From Streptomyces sp. ISL-96 (GTDB taxonomy: Bacteria > Actinomycetota > Actinomycetes > Streptomycetales > Streptomycetaceae): a stretch of 45,211 nt of DNA. The stretch lies in the NCBI RefSeq assembly GCF_018614035.1, contig NZ_JAGGPA010000058.1:1-45211 (forward strand), given 5' to 3'. How positions within the stretch are numbered: the stretch's first letter is position 1; every line of letters begins with the position of its first letter. The notes under the pieces were generated by a model, which saw only the letters and a list, made by a program, of their open reading frames with translations, was not told the DNA's origin and did not search any database. This document shows, one piece after another, positions 1 to 8,582 of the stretch. Both the position numbers and the translations under genes were made by a program.

Positions 1-78
1 AGCTTTCAGGACGCACCATGCCCGGCAGCCTAGCCAGTACTGCGGCGGAATCCGGTCGCTGCTGTTGCCGGGCCGCTG

Positions 79-1563
79 TTACTGGACGGAGCAGCCGCCG
101 GTGGCCGCCGGCAGCGGCTCCGGTACGCCGACCTTCGGCAGCCCCAGCAGCACGCCCGCGCCCTGCTGGGGCTCGGCCGTGCGCTTCTCCCATGCGTCGC
201 CCGCGCGGGTGCGGCGTACCGCCTTGGTGGGGCCCTCGGCCAGCAGGTGATGCGGCGCGGCGTAGGTGATCTCGACCGTCACCACGTCACCGGGACGTAC
301 GTCCTGATCCGGCTTCGTGAAGTGGACGAGGCGGTTGTCGGGGGCGCGTCCGGAGAGGCGGTGCGTGGCGCCGTCCTTACGGCCCTCGCCCTCGGCGACC
401 ATGACCTCCACGGTCCTGCCCACCTGCTTCTTGTTCTCCTCCCAGGAGATCTCCTCCTGCAGGGCGACCAGGCGCATGTAGCGCTCCTGGACGACCTCCT
501 TGGGGATCTGGTCCTCCATGGTGGCGGCCGGCGTCCCGGGACGCTTGGAGTACTGGAAGGTGAAGGCCTGCGCGAAGCGCGCCTCGCGGACCGTGTGCAT
601 GGTCTGCAGGAAGTCTTCCTCGGTCTCGCCGGGGAAGCCCACGATGATGTCGGTGGAGATGGCGGCGTGCGGCATCGCGGCCCGCACCTTCTCGATGATG
701 CCGAGGAAGCGGTCCTGCCGGTACGAGCGGCGCATCGCCTTGAGCACGGTGTCCGAGCCCGACTGGAGCGGCATGTGCAGCTGCGGCATGACGTTCGGCG
801 TCTCGGCCATCGCGGCGATCACGTCGTCCGTGAAGTCGCGCGGGTGCGGCGAGGTGAAGCGGACGCGCTCCAGGCCCTCGATCTTCCCGCAGGCGCGCAG
901 CAGCTTGGAGAACGCCTCGCGGTCGCCGATGTCGGAGCCGTACGCGTTGACGTTCTGGCCGAGCAGGGTGATCTCGGAGACGCCCTCGGCGACCAGTGCC
1001 TCGATCTCGGCGAGGATGTCGCCGGTCCGGCGGTCCTTCTCCTTGCCGCGCAGCGCCGGGACGATGCAGAAGGTGCAGGTGTTGTTGCACCCGACGGAGA
1101 TGGACACCCAGGCGGCGTACGCGCTCTCGCGGCGCGTCGGCAGCGTGGAGGGGAACGCCTCCAGCGACTCGGCGATCTCGACCTGCGCCTCTTCCTGGAC
1201 GCGGGCGCGCTCCAGCAGCACGGGCAGCTTGCCGATGTTGTGCGTACCGAAGACCACGTCGACCCAGGCGGCCTTCTTGACGATGGTGTCCCGGTCCTTC
1301 TGTGCGAGGCAGCCGCCCACGGCGATCTGCATTCCGGGCCGCTTCGTCTTCATCGGGGCGAGCCTGCCGAGGTTGCCGTACAGCTTGTTGTCGGCGTTCT
1401 CCCGCACCGCACAGGTGTTGAAGACGACGACATCGGCGTCACCGTCGGCACCCTCCGGTGCCCGCACGTATCCAGCGCCCTCCAGGAGGCCCGAAAGCCG
1501 CTCGGAGTCGTGGACGTTCATCTGGCACCCGTAAGTGCGCACCTCGTATGTCTTCTCGCTCAT
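79..1563 (-). CDS. miaB: tRNA-2-methylthio-N6-dimethylallyladenosine synthase
   Basis: This radical-SAM methylthiotransferase adds the 2-methylthio group to i6A37 next to the anticodon of tRNAs reading UNN codons. The 494-residue protein has the three N-terminal auxiliary-cluster cysteines (C13 in YGCQMN, C51 in NTCAVRENA, C85 in VGGCLAQ). The SAM-cluster motif follows at C159, C163 and C166 (GCNNTCTFC), and a TRAM-like end carries GRAPDNRLVHF. I start it at the ATG read from 1563 because MSEKTYEVRTYGCQMN is the usual family start; the open frame runs 31 codons further upstream without family similarity. It diverges from the TAXI gene over 70 bp, and no obvious terminator lies in bases 1-78. 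The window also carries its ribosomal-protein paralogue rimO, told apart by the different residues around the SAM cysteines. Confidence 0.95.
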   Translation of the reverse strand: MSEKTYEVRTYGCQMNVHDSERLSGLLEGAGYVRAPEGADGDADVVVFNTCAVRENADNKLYGNLGRLAPMKTKRPGMQIAVGGCLAQKDRDTIVKKAAWVDVVFGTHNIGKLPVLLERARVQEEAQVEIAESLEAFPSTLPTRRESAYAAWVSISVGCNNTCTFCIVPALRGKEKDRRTGDILAEIEALVAEGVSEITLLGQNVNAYGSDIGDREAFSKLLRACGKIEGLERVRFTSPHPRDFTDDVIAAMAETPNVMPQLHMPLQSGSDTVLKAMRRSYRQDRFLGIIEKVRAAMPHAAISTDIIVGFPGETEEDFLQTMHTVREARFAQAFTFQYSKRPGTPAATMEDQIPKEVVQERYMRLVALQEEISWEENKKQVGRTVEVMVAEGEGRKDGATHRLSGRAPDNRLVHFTKPDQDVRPGDVVTVEITYAAPHHLLAEGPTKAVRRTRAGDAWEKRTAEPQQGAGVLLGLPKVGVPEPLPAATGGCSVQ

Positions 1564-1633
1564 CTCGTACACCAGAGTACGGGGCCGGGCACCCCCTGGT
1601 CGTCGAGGGGAGCGAACTGGCAGGATCGCGCGC

Positions 1634-2629
1634 ATGCTCAAGGCCCTCCCCCGCATCAGCCGCCGCCGCGCCCTTCAGGCGTCCGTCGCCGCACTCGTGG
1701 TGACCGGACTGCTGCTGTGGTGGCTCCTGCCGCTCGGGGAGTCCACACCGCGCGGAAAGATCACCTTCAGTACGGGCGTGACGACCGGCGTCTACCAGCG
1801 CTACGGCGAGCTCCTGGACAAGGAGGTCGCCCGCGACCTCCCGGACGTGGGCATGGAGCTGCGTACCAGTGAGGGCTCGCGGCAGAACCTCGCGCGGCTG
1901 GTGAACGGGCAGGCGGATTTCACCATCGCCACCGCGGACGCCGTGGCGCAGTACCAACAGGACGGCCTCCCGGGAACGAACCGGCTGCGTGCCTGCGCGC
2001 GGCTGTACGACGACTACGTGCAGCTCGTCGTTCCGAAGCGTTCCAAGGTGCGGTCCGCGGCCGGTCTGCGGAACAAGCGGGTCGCCGTGGGGCAGGACGG
2101 CTCCGGCGTACGGCTGATCTCGAACCGGCTGCTCAAGGCCGCGGGGCTCGATCCCGAGCTGGACATCACTCCGGTGTCCATCGGCATCGACACCATGCCG
2201 GCGCGTCTGAGGAAGGGCACGATCGACGCCTTCTTCTGGTCCGGCGGCCTGCCGACCACCGCGGTCAGGAATCTGTCGGAGCGCTTCGACATCCGGCTCG
2301 TACCCCTGGGTGATCTCGTCGACGAGCTGCACGCGGAGGCCGGCCCCGCCCGCCACTACCGGTCCGCTGTGATGCCGGCCGACGCGTACCCGCAGGCTCA
2401 GAACGGGGAGGCGGTTTCGACGGTGGCGGTCGCCAATCTCCTGGTGACCACGGACACCGCGGACGCGCGGCTGACCGAGGGGCTCACCCGTACGGTCATA
2501 GAGAGCCGGGACAGCATCGGCAGCAAGGTGCACGCGGCCCAGCTGGTGGATCTGCGGACCGCCATCTACACGGATCCGCTGGAGCTGCATGAAGGCGCCC
2601 AGCGCTACTACCGGTCGGTCAAGCCGTAG
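1634..2629 (+). CDS. TAXI-family TRAP transporter substrate-binding protein
   Basis: A 331-residue extracytoplasmic binding protein of the TAXI type, normally the ligand-binding partner of a DctQM-like TRAP importer. A twin-arginine-like basic stretch (RRRALQ) and a hydrophobic segment (about residues 17-35) form a signal peptide or membrane anchor. The diagnostic early motif STGVTTGVYQRYG is followed by LVNGQADFTIATADA, typical of this fold. The ATG at 1634 is preceded by AGGA eight bases upstream. No TRAP membrane subunit is visible nearby, so the protein is an orphan here. Its end overlaps the end of the convergent kinase gene by 11 bp. Family assignment is firm; the ligand is unknown. Its closeness to a glutamate-sensing two-component system suggests, but does not show, an amino-acid or organic-acid ligand. 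Confidence 0.85.
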   Translation: MLKALPRISRRRALQASVAALVVTGLLLWWLLPLGESTPRGKITFSTGVTTGVYQRYGELLDKEVARDLPDVGMELRTSEGSRQNLARLVNGQADFTIATADAVAQYQQDGLPGTNRLRACARLYDDYVQLVVPKRSKVRSAAGLRNKRVAVGQDGSGVRLISNRLLKAAGLDPELDITPVSIGIDTMPARLRKGTIDAFFWSGGLPTTAVRNLSERFDIRLVPLGDLVDELHAEAGPARHYRSAVMPADAYPQAQNGEAVSTVAVANLLVTTDTADARLTEGLTRTVIESRDSIGSKVHAAQLVDLRTAIYTDPLELHEGAQRYYRSVKP

Positions 2630-4016
2630 GCGCTGTGCGCGGGACCGTCACGGTCACGCGCAGCCCGTGGGGATCGTTGCGGGCGTACGAGAGGGTGCCG
2701 CCGCCCGCGAGCAGCAGGGCCCGCGAGATGGACAGGCCGAGGCCGGAGCCGGTGACGTTCTGGTGACGGTTGCTGCGCCAGAAGCGGTCGCCGACGCGGT
2801 CCAGTTCGTCGTCGTTCAGGCCGGGGCCGCCGTCGGCGACGGTGATGGTGCAGGACTCGCCGTTCGGTGCGACCGTGACCGCGACGTCCTCGCCGCCCGG
2901 GGTGAACTTCAGGGCGTTGTCGATCACCGCGTCCAGGGCGCTGGAGAGCGTCACAGGGTCTCCCCAGGCGGTGACGGCCGCCGGGCCTTCACGGGTGAGG
3001 TGTACGCCCTTGTCGTCCGCCAGGGGGCGCCAGGCGGCGACCCGCTCGGTGACCAGCTCGCCGATGTCGACGATCTGGAGGTGCGCGGGGGCCTGCTCGG
3101 CGAGCGCGAGGCCCAGGAGGCTGTCCAGGACCTGGGCGAGCCGCTTGCCCTCCGTGCGGACGGAGGCGATCTCCTCGTTGCCCTCGGGCAGTTCGAGGGA
3201 GAGGAGTTCGATCCGCAGGAGAAGGGCCGCCAGGGGGTTGCGCAGCTGGTGGGAGGCGTCGGCGACGAACGCGCGCTGCTGCTCCAGCACTTCCTCGACG
3301 TTGTCCGCCATCTCGTTGAACGAGCGGGCGAGACGCCTGAGTTCGGGCGGGCCGCCGGCCACCGCGACCCGCGAGTTCATCAGCCCCGTCGCTATGTCGT
3401 GGGTGGCCGCGTCCAGGATGCGTACGGGCCTGAGCACCCACCCGGTCAGCCGGAAAGCGGCGCCCACCGCGACGAGCATCGCCGCGACCTCACCCGCCGC
3501 GATCAGCAGCCAGCCGTGCAGGATCCGCGAACGCATCTGCCCGGTCGGCGAATCGGTCACCACGACCGCGACGACGTCGCCGTCCCGCACGACCGGCGAG
3601 GCGACGACAAGACGCCCCTCCTGCCAGGGCCACACCTGGGCGGGATCGTGGCTGCGGCGCTTGCCGAGCGCTTCCTCGAAGGCGTCCCGTCCGTCGCCGC
3701 TCTCGGGAACGGCCCAGTTCTCGGGTGCGCTCGCCATCGGGAACTCGTCGCGGTAGAAGACGCCCGCCTTGATCCCGTACACCTCGCTGTAGCTGGCGAG
3801 TTCGGTCTCCAGTGTGCGGCGGCGCTCGTCCTGGCCGCTCTCCATGCGTTCGGTGACGAACTGGGCGAGCGCCGCGAAGCGCGCCGTGTCATCGATCCGG
3901 TCGACGACCACCCGCTGCTGCTGCGCGGCGGCCACGCTCAGCGCGAGGGGCAGGCCGAGGGCGAGCAGGATGCCCGCGAGCAGGATGAGGAGCAGCGGGA
4001 GGAGGCGAGTGCGCAC
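2619..4016 (-). CDS. gluK: Sensor histidine kinase, GluK-type
   Basis: A 465-residue membrane sensor kinase. It has a first transmembrane helix at about residues 5-29, an extracytoplasmic domain of roughly 135 residues, a second helix at about 168-190 and a HAMP linker. The HisKA box ASHQLRNPL carries phospho-acceptor H256, followed by an HATPase domain with the N box (VIDNALKFTP), GGPGL and GSGLGLSI. It starts with GTG six bases after the response-regulator stop, so the two are co-transcribed. In S. coelicolor the two-component pair beside gluABCD is GluK-GluR, reported to sense glutamate and control its uptake; the same position here is the basis for the symbol. The sensor domain itself does not reveal the ligand. 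Its 3-prime end overlaps the TAXI gene by 11 bp. Confidence 0.85.
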   Translation of the reverse strand: MRTRLLPLLLILLAGILLALGLPLALSVAAAQQQRVVVDRIDDTARFAALAQFVTERMESGQDERRRTLETELASYSEVYGIKAGVFYRDEFPMASAPENWAVPESGDGRDAFEEALGKRRSHDPAQVWPWQEGRLVVASPVVRDGDVVAVVVTDSPTGQMRSRILHGWLLIAAGEVAAMLVAVGAAFRLTGWVLRPVRILDAATHDIATGLMNSRVAVAGGPPELRRLARSFNEMADNVEEVLEQQRAFVADASHQLRNPLAALLLRIELLSLELPEGNEEIASVRTEGKRLAQVLDSLLGLALAEQAPAHLQIVDIGELVTERVAAWRPLADDKGVHLTREGPAAVTAWGDPVTLSSALDAVIDNALKFTPGGEDVAVTVAPNGESCTITVADGGPGLNDDELDRVGDRFWRSNRHQNVTGSGLGLSISRALLLAGGGTLSYARNDPHGLRVTVTVPRTAPTA

Positions 4017-4022
4017 GTGGGA

Positions 4023-4730
4023 TTACGGGCCCTGTACCGACGCGGCCGGGGCGACGAGCCGGTAGCCGACACCACGCACGGTCTCGATGAGCGCGGGCAT
4101 CCGCAGCTTGGAGCGCAGGGAGGCCACATGCACTTCCAGGGTGCGGCCGGTTCCCTCCCAGCTCGTACGCCAGACCTCGCTGATGATCTGCTCCCGGCGG
4201 AAGACGACGCCCGGGCGCTGCGCGAGGAGGGCGAGAAGGTCGAATTCCTTGCGGGTGAGCTGCACTTCGCTGCCGGCGACGCTGACGCGGCGCGTGGGCA
4301 GTTCGATGCGTACGCCGCCGAGCCGCAGCGCGGTGTCGTCGCCGGGCGCCGGAGCCTCGGCCGTGCCCTTGCGCCGGCTGACGGCGTGGATACGGGCGAG
4401 CAGTTCACCGGTGTCGTACGGCTTGACGACGTAGTCGTCGGCGCCGAGGTTGAGGCCGTGGATGCGCGAGCGTACGTCGGCCCGCGCGGTCACCATGATC
4501 ACCGGGATGTCGCTGCGCTTGCGGATCTTGCCGCACACCTCGTAGCCGTCCTGGTCGGGCAGCCCGAGGTCGAGCAGCACGCAGCCGAAGGGCTCCTTGT
4601 CGGCGGGCAGGAGCGCCTGGACCGCCTCCTCGCCGTTGCGGGCGTGGACGACCTGGAAGCCGTGGCGGACGAGGATGGCGGAGAGGGCCGCCGCGACGTG
4701 ATCGTCGTCCTCGACGAGCAGCAGCCTCAT
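4023..4730 (-). CDS. gluR: OmpR/PhoB-family response regulator, GluR-type
   Basis: A 235-residue response regulator. The receiver domain (about 1-115) has the acidic pocket VEDDD, phospho-acceptor D54 (LLDLGLPDQDG) and the conserved lysine in VVKPYD. The C-terminal winged helix (about 137-230) ends in the family signature RGVGYRLV. I start it at the ATG at 4730, which has a GGAGGG ribosome site directly upstream and gives the normal MRLLLVEDDD beginning; a longer open frame upstream is non-homologous. It is the first gene of the gluR-gluK unit and diverges from gluA across 270 bp. By analogy with S. coelicolor it likely binds in that spacer and activates gluABCD when glutamate is present. Confidence 0.88.
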   Translation of the reverse strand: MRLLLVEDDDHVAAALSAILVRHGFQVVHARNGEEAVQALLPADKEPFGCVLLDLGLPDQDGYEVCGKIRKRSDIPVIMVTARADVRSRIHGLNLGADDYVVKPYDTGELLARIHAVSRRKGTAEAPAPGDDTALRLGGVRIELPTRRVSVAGSEVQLTRKEFDLLALLAQRPGVVFRREQIISEVWRTSWEGTGRTLEVHVASLRSKLRMPALIETVRGVGYRLVAPAASVQGP

Positions 4731-4742
4731 GGCACCCTCCCC

Positions 4743-4966
4743 CACCGGTGAATGTTCTTGAACAGGTCTCGCGCAATATGCCTCATGGCATAAAGGCCGA
4801 TGCATTACGTTCCAGTCAAGACTCTTCCCGTTACGGGCATGTTCCGTTATGGAGCCGGTATCCCCGGCCGGAGTCCTGTTCACACGGTGTGTCCGGTTGC
4901 AGCCGGATCGTTATGCTCAATTTCCGCTCAGATGTGATGACGCTGGTCGTAGCGGCTGACTAGGGT
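4743..4966. promoter_or_regulatory. gluR-gluA divergent control region
   Basis: The spacer between gluR and gluA holds several short symmetric or repeated elements. There is a palindrome TGTTC-TT-GAACA at 4753-4764, an inverted repeat TATGCC-TCAT-GGCATA at 4777-4792, and CACAC-G-GTGTG at 4881-4891. The element CGTTAYG occurs three times in the same direction, at 4829-4835, 4844-4850 and 4909-4915. A plausible gluA promoter is ATGACG (4937-4942), an 18-base spacer, then TAGGGT (4961-4966), which resembles the Streptomyces -10 form TANNNT. The repeats are seen directly; their use as GluR sites is inference. Confidence 0.45.
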
Positions 4967-5000
4967 CCTCCCCAACCGAGGAGGACGGAGCAAGAAGCCG

Positions 5001-5786
5001 ATGAGCGGAGTTTCAGTGACCAAGGCCGCCGATGACGCTGCCCCCGCAGCCGACGACCTGGTCGTGCTGAGCAACGTCAACAAGCACTTCGGCGCGCTGC
5101 ATGTGCTCCAGGACATCGATCTGACCATCGCCCGTGGCGAGGTCGTGGTCGTCATCGGACCCTCCGGGTCCGGAAAGTCCACGCTGTGCCGCACCATCAA
5201 CCGCCTGGAGACGATCGACTCCGGCGCGATAGCCATCGACGGCAAGCCGCTGCCCCAGGAGGGCAAGGAGCTCGCGCGGCTGCGTGCCGATGTCGGCATG
5301 GTCTTCCAGTCGTTCAACCTCTTCGCACACAAGACGGTGCTGGAGAACGTCACGCTGGGCCAGATCAAGGTCCGCAAGACGGACAAGGCCGCGGCCGAGA
5401 AGAAGGCACGGGAGCTGCTTGACCGGGTGGGCGTCGGCTCGCAGGCGGACAAGTACCCGGCACAGCTCTCCGGTGGCCAGCAGCAACGTGTCGCGATCGC
5501 ACGGGCGTTGGCGATGGACCCCAAGGTCATGCTCTTCGACGAGCCCACTTCGGCGCTCGACCCCGAGATGATCAACGAGGTGCTGGAAGCCATGCAGCAG
5601 CTGGCGCGCGACGGCATGACGATGGTGGTCGTCACCCACGAGATGGGCTTCGCCCGCTCGGCCGCCAACCGCGTCGTCTTCATGGCCGACGGCAAGATCG
5701 TCGAAGAGGCCACGCCCGACCAGTTCTTCAGCAACCCGCGCAGCGACCGGGCCAAGGACTTCCTGTCGAAGATCCTTCACCACTGA
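5001..5786 (+). CDS. gluA: Glutamate ABC importer, ATP-binding subunit
   Basis: The cytoplasmic ATPase that powers the glutamate importer. The 261-residue protein has Walker A GPSGSGKST (53-61), a Q-loop in VFQSFNLF, the signature LSGGQQQR (156-163), Walker B VMLFDE followed by PTSALDPE, and the switch histidine in VVTHEMGF. This pattern belongs to the polar-amino-acid (GlnQ/HisP/GluA) subfamily. The ATG at 5001 follows a GGAGGACGGAG ribosome-site region. It is the first gene of gluABCD, with gluB 57 bases downstream. Regulation probably comes through GluR from the divergent promoter region. The residue pattern alone cannot separate glutamate from glutamine transport; the four-gene order and the neighbouring two-component pair support glutamate. 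Confidence 0.93.
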   Translation: MSGVSVTKAADDAAPAADDLVVLSNVNKHFGALHVLQDIDLTIARGEVVVVIGPSGSGKSTLCRTINRLETIDSGAIAIDGKPLPQEGKELARLRADVGMVFQSFNLFAHKTVLENVTLGQIKVRKTDKAAAEKKARELLDRVGVGSQADKYPAQLSGGQQQRVAIARALAMDPKVMLFDEPTSALDPEMINEVLEAMQQLARDGMTMVVVTHEMGFARSAANRVVFMADGKIVEEATPDQFFSNPRSDRAKDFLSKILHH

Positions 5787-5843
5787 CGCACAGCACTTTC
5801 CCGCGTCTTCGCTCTCTTCTGCCGACACAAAAGGATGTTCACC

Positions 5844-6680
5844 ATGAAGGTTCGTAAGGTCACTGCGGCGGCCGCCGTCGTACTCGCGCTTTCCGTCACC
5901 GCGACCGCCTGCGGGTCCAGCGACAAGGACGACAAGGGCTCCGGTGGCAAGAAGATCACCATCGGCATCAAGTTCGACCAGCCGGGCATCGGCCAGAAGA
6001 CGCCGGACGGCAAGTACGCCGGCTTCGACGTGGACGTCGCCACGTACGTCGCCAAGGAACTCGGCTACGCGGCAGGCGACATCGAGTGGAAGGAAGCGAA
6101 GAGCGCCGACCGTGAACTGATGCTCTCCCGCGGCGACGTGAAGTTCATCGCGGCTTCCTACTCGATCAACGACGAGCGCGCCAAGAAGGTGGACTTCGCC
6201 GGCCCGTACCTGCTCGCGCACCAGGACATCCTGGTCCGGTCCGACGACAACTCCATCAAGTCCGCCGAGGACCTGAACAAGAAGAAGCTTTGTTCCGTGA
6301 CCGGCTCCACGTCGGCGCAGAACGTCAAGGACAAGCTCGCCCCCAAGGCCCAGCTGCAGCAGTACAGCACGTACTCGCAGTGCCTCACCGGTCTGGAGAA
6401 CAAGGCGATCGACGCGCTGACGACGGACGACTCGATCCTCGCCGGTTACGCCGCGCAGAAGAACTTCCAGGGCAAGTTCAAGCTCGCCGGTCTGAAGATG
6501 ACCAACGAGAACTACGGCATCGGCCTCAAGAAGGGCGACGCAGGCCTCAAGAAGAAGATCAATGACGCCCTGACCAAGATGGTCAAGGACGGCTCCTGGG
6601 ACAAGGCCGTCGAGGCGAACTTCGGCCCGGCCGGCTACAAGCACGAGAAGGCCCCGGAGATCGGCAACATCGTCAAGTGA
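5844..6680 (+). CDS. gluB: Glutamate-binding lipoprotein of ABC importer
   Basis: The extracytoplasmic receptor that delivers glutamate to the GluCD permease. It is a 278-residue lipoprotein: a lysine/arginine start, a hydrophobic core and a lipobox-like TATAC with C23 as the lipidated residue. The SBP_bac_3 fold follows, with signature GFDVDVATYVAKELG near residue 60 and SADRELMLSRGDV downstream. I prefer the ATG at 5844 over the in-frame ATG at 5835, because the AAAGG element sits too close to the first and correctly for the second. A 12-bp hairpin lies directly downstream, before gluC. The high number of lysines late in the protein is usual for Gram-positive binding lipoproteins. Confidence 0.92.
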   Translation: MKVRKVTAAAAVVLALSVTATACGSSDKDDKGSGGKKITIGIKFDQPGIGQKTPDGKYAGFDVDVATYVAKELGYAAGDIEWKEAKSADRELMLSRGDVKFIAASYSINDERAKKVDFAGPYLLAHQDILVRSDDNSIKSAEDLNKKKLCSVTGSTSAQNVKDKLAPKAQLQQYSTYSQCLTGLENKAIDALTTDDSILAGYAAQKNFQGKFKLAGLKMTNENYGIGLKKGDAGLKKKINDALTKMVKDGSWDKAVEANFGPAGYKHEKAPEIGNIVK

Positions 6681-6694
6681 AGCAGGGACTGATC

Positions 6695-6722
6695 GGCGCG
6701 CCACCCTCCGGGGTGGCGCGCC
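6695..6722 (+). promoter_or_regulatory. Perfect intercistronic hairpin between gluB and gluC
   Basis: A perfect 12-bp stem (GGCGCGCCACCC pairing with its complement) encloses the four-base loop TCCG, beginning 14 bases after the gluB stop and ending 33 bases before gluC. There is no T-tract after it. In binding-protein operons such elements commonly protect the upstream mRNA or partly stop transcription, giving more receptor than permease. That role is inferred here. Confidence 0.75.
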
Positions 6723-6755
6723 GCGCCCTCCACACACGCGGAAGCGCGGGAGATC

Positions 6756-7421
6756 GTGTTCGACTTTCTTGAAGGTTATGACCTCTTGGGGGCCTTCTGG
6801 GCGACGGTGCAACTCACCGTCCTCTCGGCCCTCGGCTCCCTCATATGGGGAACCGCGCTCGCTGGCATGCGAGTCGGCCCGATCCCCCTGATGCGTGGTT
6901 TCGGCACCGCCTACGTGAACTTTGTGCGGAACATCCCCCTGACCATCATCATCGTCTTCACCTCGCTGGGCCTTTACCAGACGATGGGCGTCACCCTCGG
7001 CGCTGAGGAAGTCGACAGCATCAACTTTCGCCTCGCTGTACTGGGGCTGATCGCCTACACGTCCGCCTTCGTCTGTGAGGCGCTGCGGTCCGGTATCAAC
7101 ACGGTGCCCGTCGGCCAGGCCGAGGCAGCACGCGCACTCGGCCTGCGCTTCACCCAGGTACTGACGCTGATCGTCCTCCCGCAGGCTTTCCGCGCGGTCG
7201 TGGCGCCGCTGGCCAACGTATTGATCGCGTTGACGAAGAACACGACCGTGGCCGCGGCCATCGGTGTCGCCGAGGCGGCCTACCTGATGAAGGGAATGAT
7301 CGAGAATGAGGCCCAGACCATTCTGATCGCCGCGATCTTCGCTTTCGGGTTCGTCTGCCTCACCCTCCCGACCGGCCTGCTCCTCGGCTGGGTGAGCAAG
7401 AAGGTGGCGGTGAAGCGATGA
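6756..7421 (+). CDS. gluC: Glutamate ABC importer permease
   Basis: A 221-residue inner-membrane permease of the His/Glu/Gln/Arg/opine family. Hydrophobic helices run from about residue 10 to the end, and the EAA loop that docks on the ATPase is seen in GQAEAARALGLRFTQVLTLIVLPQAFRAVVAPL. It uses a GTG start at 6756 with GGGAG a few bases upstream. The stop overlaps the gluD start in an ATGA arrangement, so the two permeases are translationally coupled and should be made in equal amounts. Together with GluD it forms the membrane channel energised by GluA and fed by GluB. Confidence 0.92.
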   Translation: MFDFLEGYDLLGAFWATVQLTVLSALGSLIWGTALAGMRVGPIPLMRGFGTAYVNFVRNIPLTIIIVFTSLGLYQTMGVTLGAEEVDSINFRLAVLGLIAYTSAFVCEALRSGINTVPVGQAEAARALGLRFTQVLTLIVLPQAFRAVVAPLANVLIALTKNTTVAAAIGVAEAAYLMKGMIENEAQTILIAAIFAFGFVCLTLPTGLLLGWVSKKVAVKR

Positions 7422-8299
7422 CCTCCCTTCTCTACGACGCCCAGGGACCGCGCGCCAAGCGGCGGAACATCCTGTACTCGGTCCTGTTCACCGCCGTCAC
7501 CGCGCTGGTGATGTGGTGGGTGATCAGCAGCCTCGCCGAAAAGAACCAGCTCGACTGGGAGAAGTGGAAGCCCTTCACCGACGGGCGCACCTGGTCGACG
7601 TACATCTGGCCGGGTCTCGAGAACACACTCATCGCCGCCGCGCTCGCCATGGTCATCGCGCTCCCGCTCGGCGCGATCCTAGGCATCGCGCGCCTCTCCG
7701 ACCACAGGCTGGTCCGGGGCGTGGCGGGCACGATCGTGGAGTTCTTCCGCGCCATTCCGGTGCTGGTCCTGATGCTGTTCGCCACCGCGGCGTACGCCGA
7801 ATACAGCGGCATCAGCTCCGACGACCGGCCCCTTTACGCCGTGGTCACGGGTCTCGTCCTCTACAACGCCTCAGTGCTTGCCGAAATCGTCCGGGCCGGA
7901 ATCCTGTCACTCCCCAAGGGACAGTCCGAGGCTGCCATGGCCATCGGCCTGCGCAAGGGCCAGACCATGCGGTACGTCCTGTTGCCGCAGTCGGTCACCG
8001 CGATGCTGCCGGCGATCGTGAGCCAACTCGTCGTCATCGTCAAGGACACCGCGCTGGGCGGCGCACTGCTGACCTTCCCCGAACTGATGTCGGTCATCAG
8101 CACGATGAGTGGCTACTACGGAAATACGATCGCATCCTTCGTCGTCGTCGCGCTGATCTTCATTGCCCTGAACTTCGCGTTGACCACCTTTGCCGGCTGG
8201 CTGGAAGCGCGCATGCGGCGCGGCAAGAAGTCCACCGGTGCAACGATCAGTGCCGATACCCTCAAAACCCTGGACGCAGGCGGAGGCGGAACAGTATAG
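7418..8299 (+). CDS. gluD: Glutamate ABC importer permease
   Basis: The second permease, 293 residues. It has a cytoplasmic N-terminus (RAKRRN), a first helix at about 20-40, a longer loop, and then the conserved BPD_transp_1 core with the coupling loop GQSEAAMAIGLRKGQTMRYVLLPQSV. It starts at the ATG that shares four bases with the gluC stop. The last 30 residues after RRGKKS are hydrophilic. A very strong hairpin 23 bases past the stop ends the operon. Confidence 0.92.
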   Translation: MTSLLYDAQGPRAKRRNILYSVLFTAVTALVMWWVISSLAEKNQLDWEKWKPFTDGRTWSTYIWPGLENTLIAAALAMVIALPLGAILGIARLSDHRLVRGVAGTIVEFFRAIPVLVLMLFATAAYAEYSGISSDDRPLYAVVTGLVLYNASVLAEIVRAGILSLPKGQSEAAMAIGLRKGQTMRYVLLPQSVTAMLPAIVSQLVVIVKDTALGGALLTFPELMSVISTMSGYYGNTIASFVVVALIFIALNFALTTFAGWLEARMRRGKKSTGATISADTLKTLDAGGGGTV

Positions 8300-8322
8300 G
8301 CAGCATGGCCAGCACCTCGTGA

Positions 8323-8364
8323 GAATTGGGGAGACAGCACGAAAGGTCGCTGTCTCCCCAATTC
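8323..8364 (+). terminator. Terminator of gluABCD
   Basis: A perfect 16-bp stem (GAATTGGGGAGACAGC, 8323-8338, against 8349-8364) with a ten-base loop, starting 23 bases after the gluD stop. There is no long T-tract, which is normal for Streptomyces hairpin terminators. It also lies between convergent transcripts, so it could block read-through from the secreted-protein gene on the minus strand. Confidence 0.85.
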
Positions 8365-8582
8365 CGTCCGCCTCCGATTCCGACGGCCTCCCGGCTGATC
8401 GACACGGCGGGATGCCGAACGTGTATTCAAGAGCGCAAATTTCCGCATACCGCACCGCGTGGCTGCCGCCCTCTCTGGACGTCAGCCACGCGGCGAACCA
8501 TCGGAACACAGGCCACACGGTCACACAGCCGCGTGGAGCACGGCCGGCTACCTGGTCAGCAGGGCTTCCACGTCGCCCTGCC

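Noticed and set aside
1..78. Terminator or gene start at the left edge
   Set aside because: Only short GC-rich stretches; no hairpin with a convincing stem and no gene-like frame.
8560..8580. Hairpin CAGGGC/GCCCTG after the secreted-protein gene
   Set aside because: Six-pair stem with a nine-base loop and no T-tract is too weak to call a terminator.
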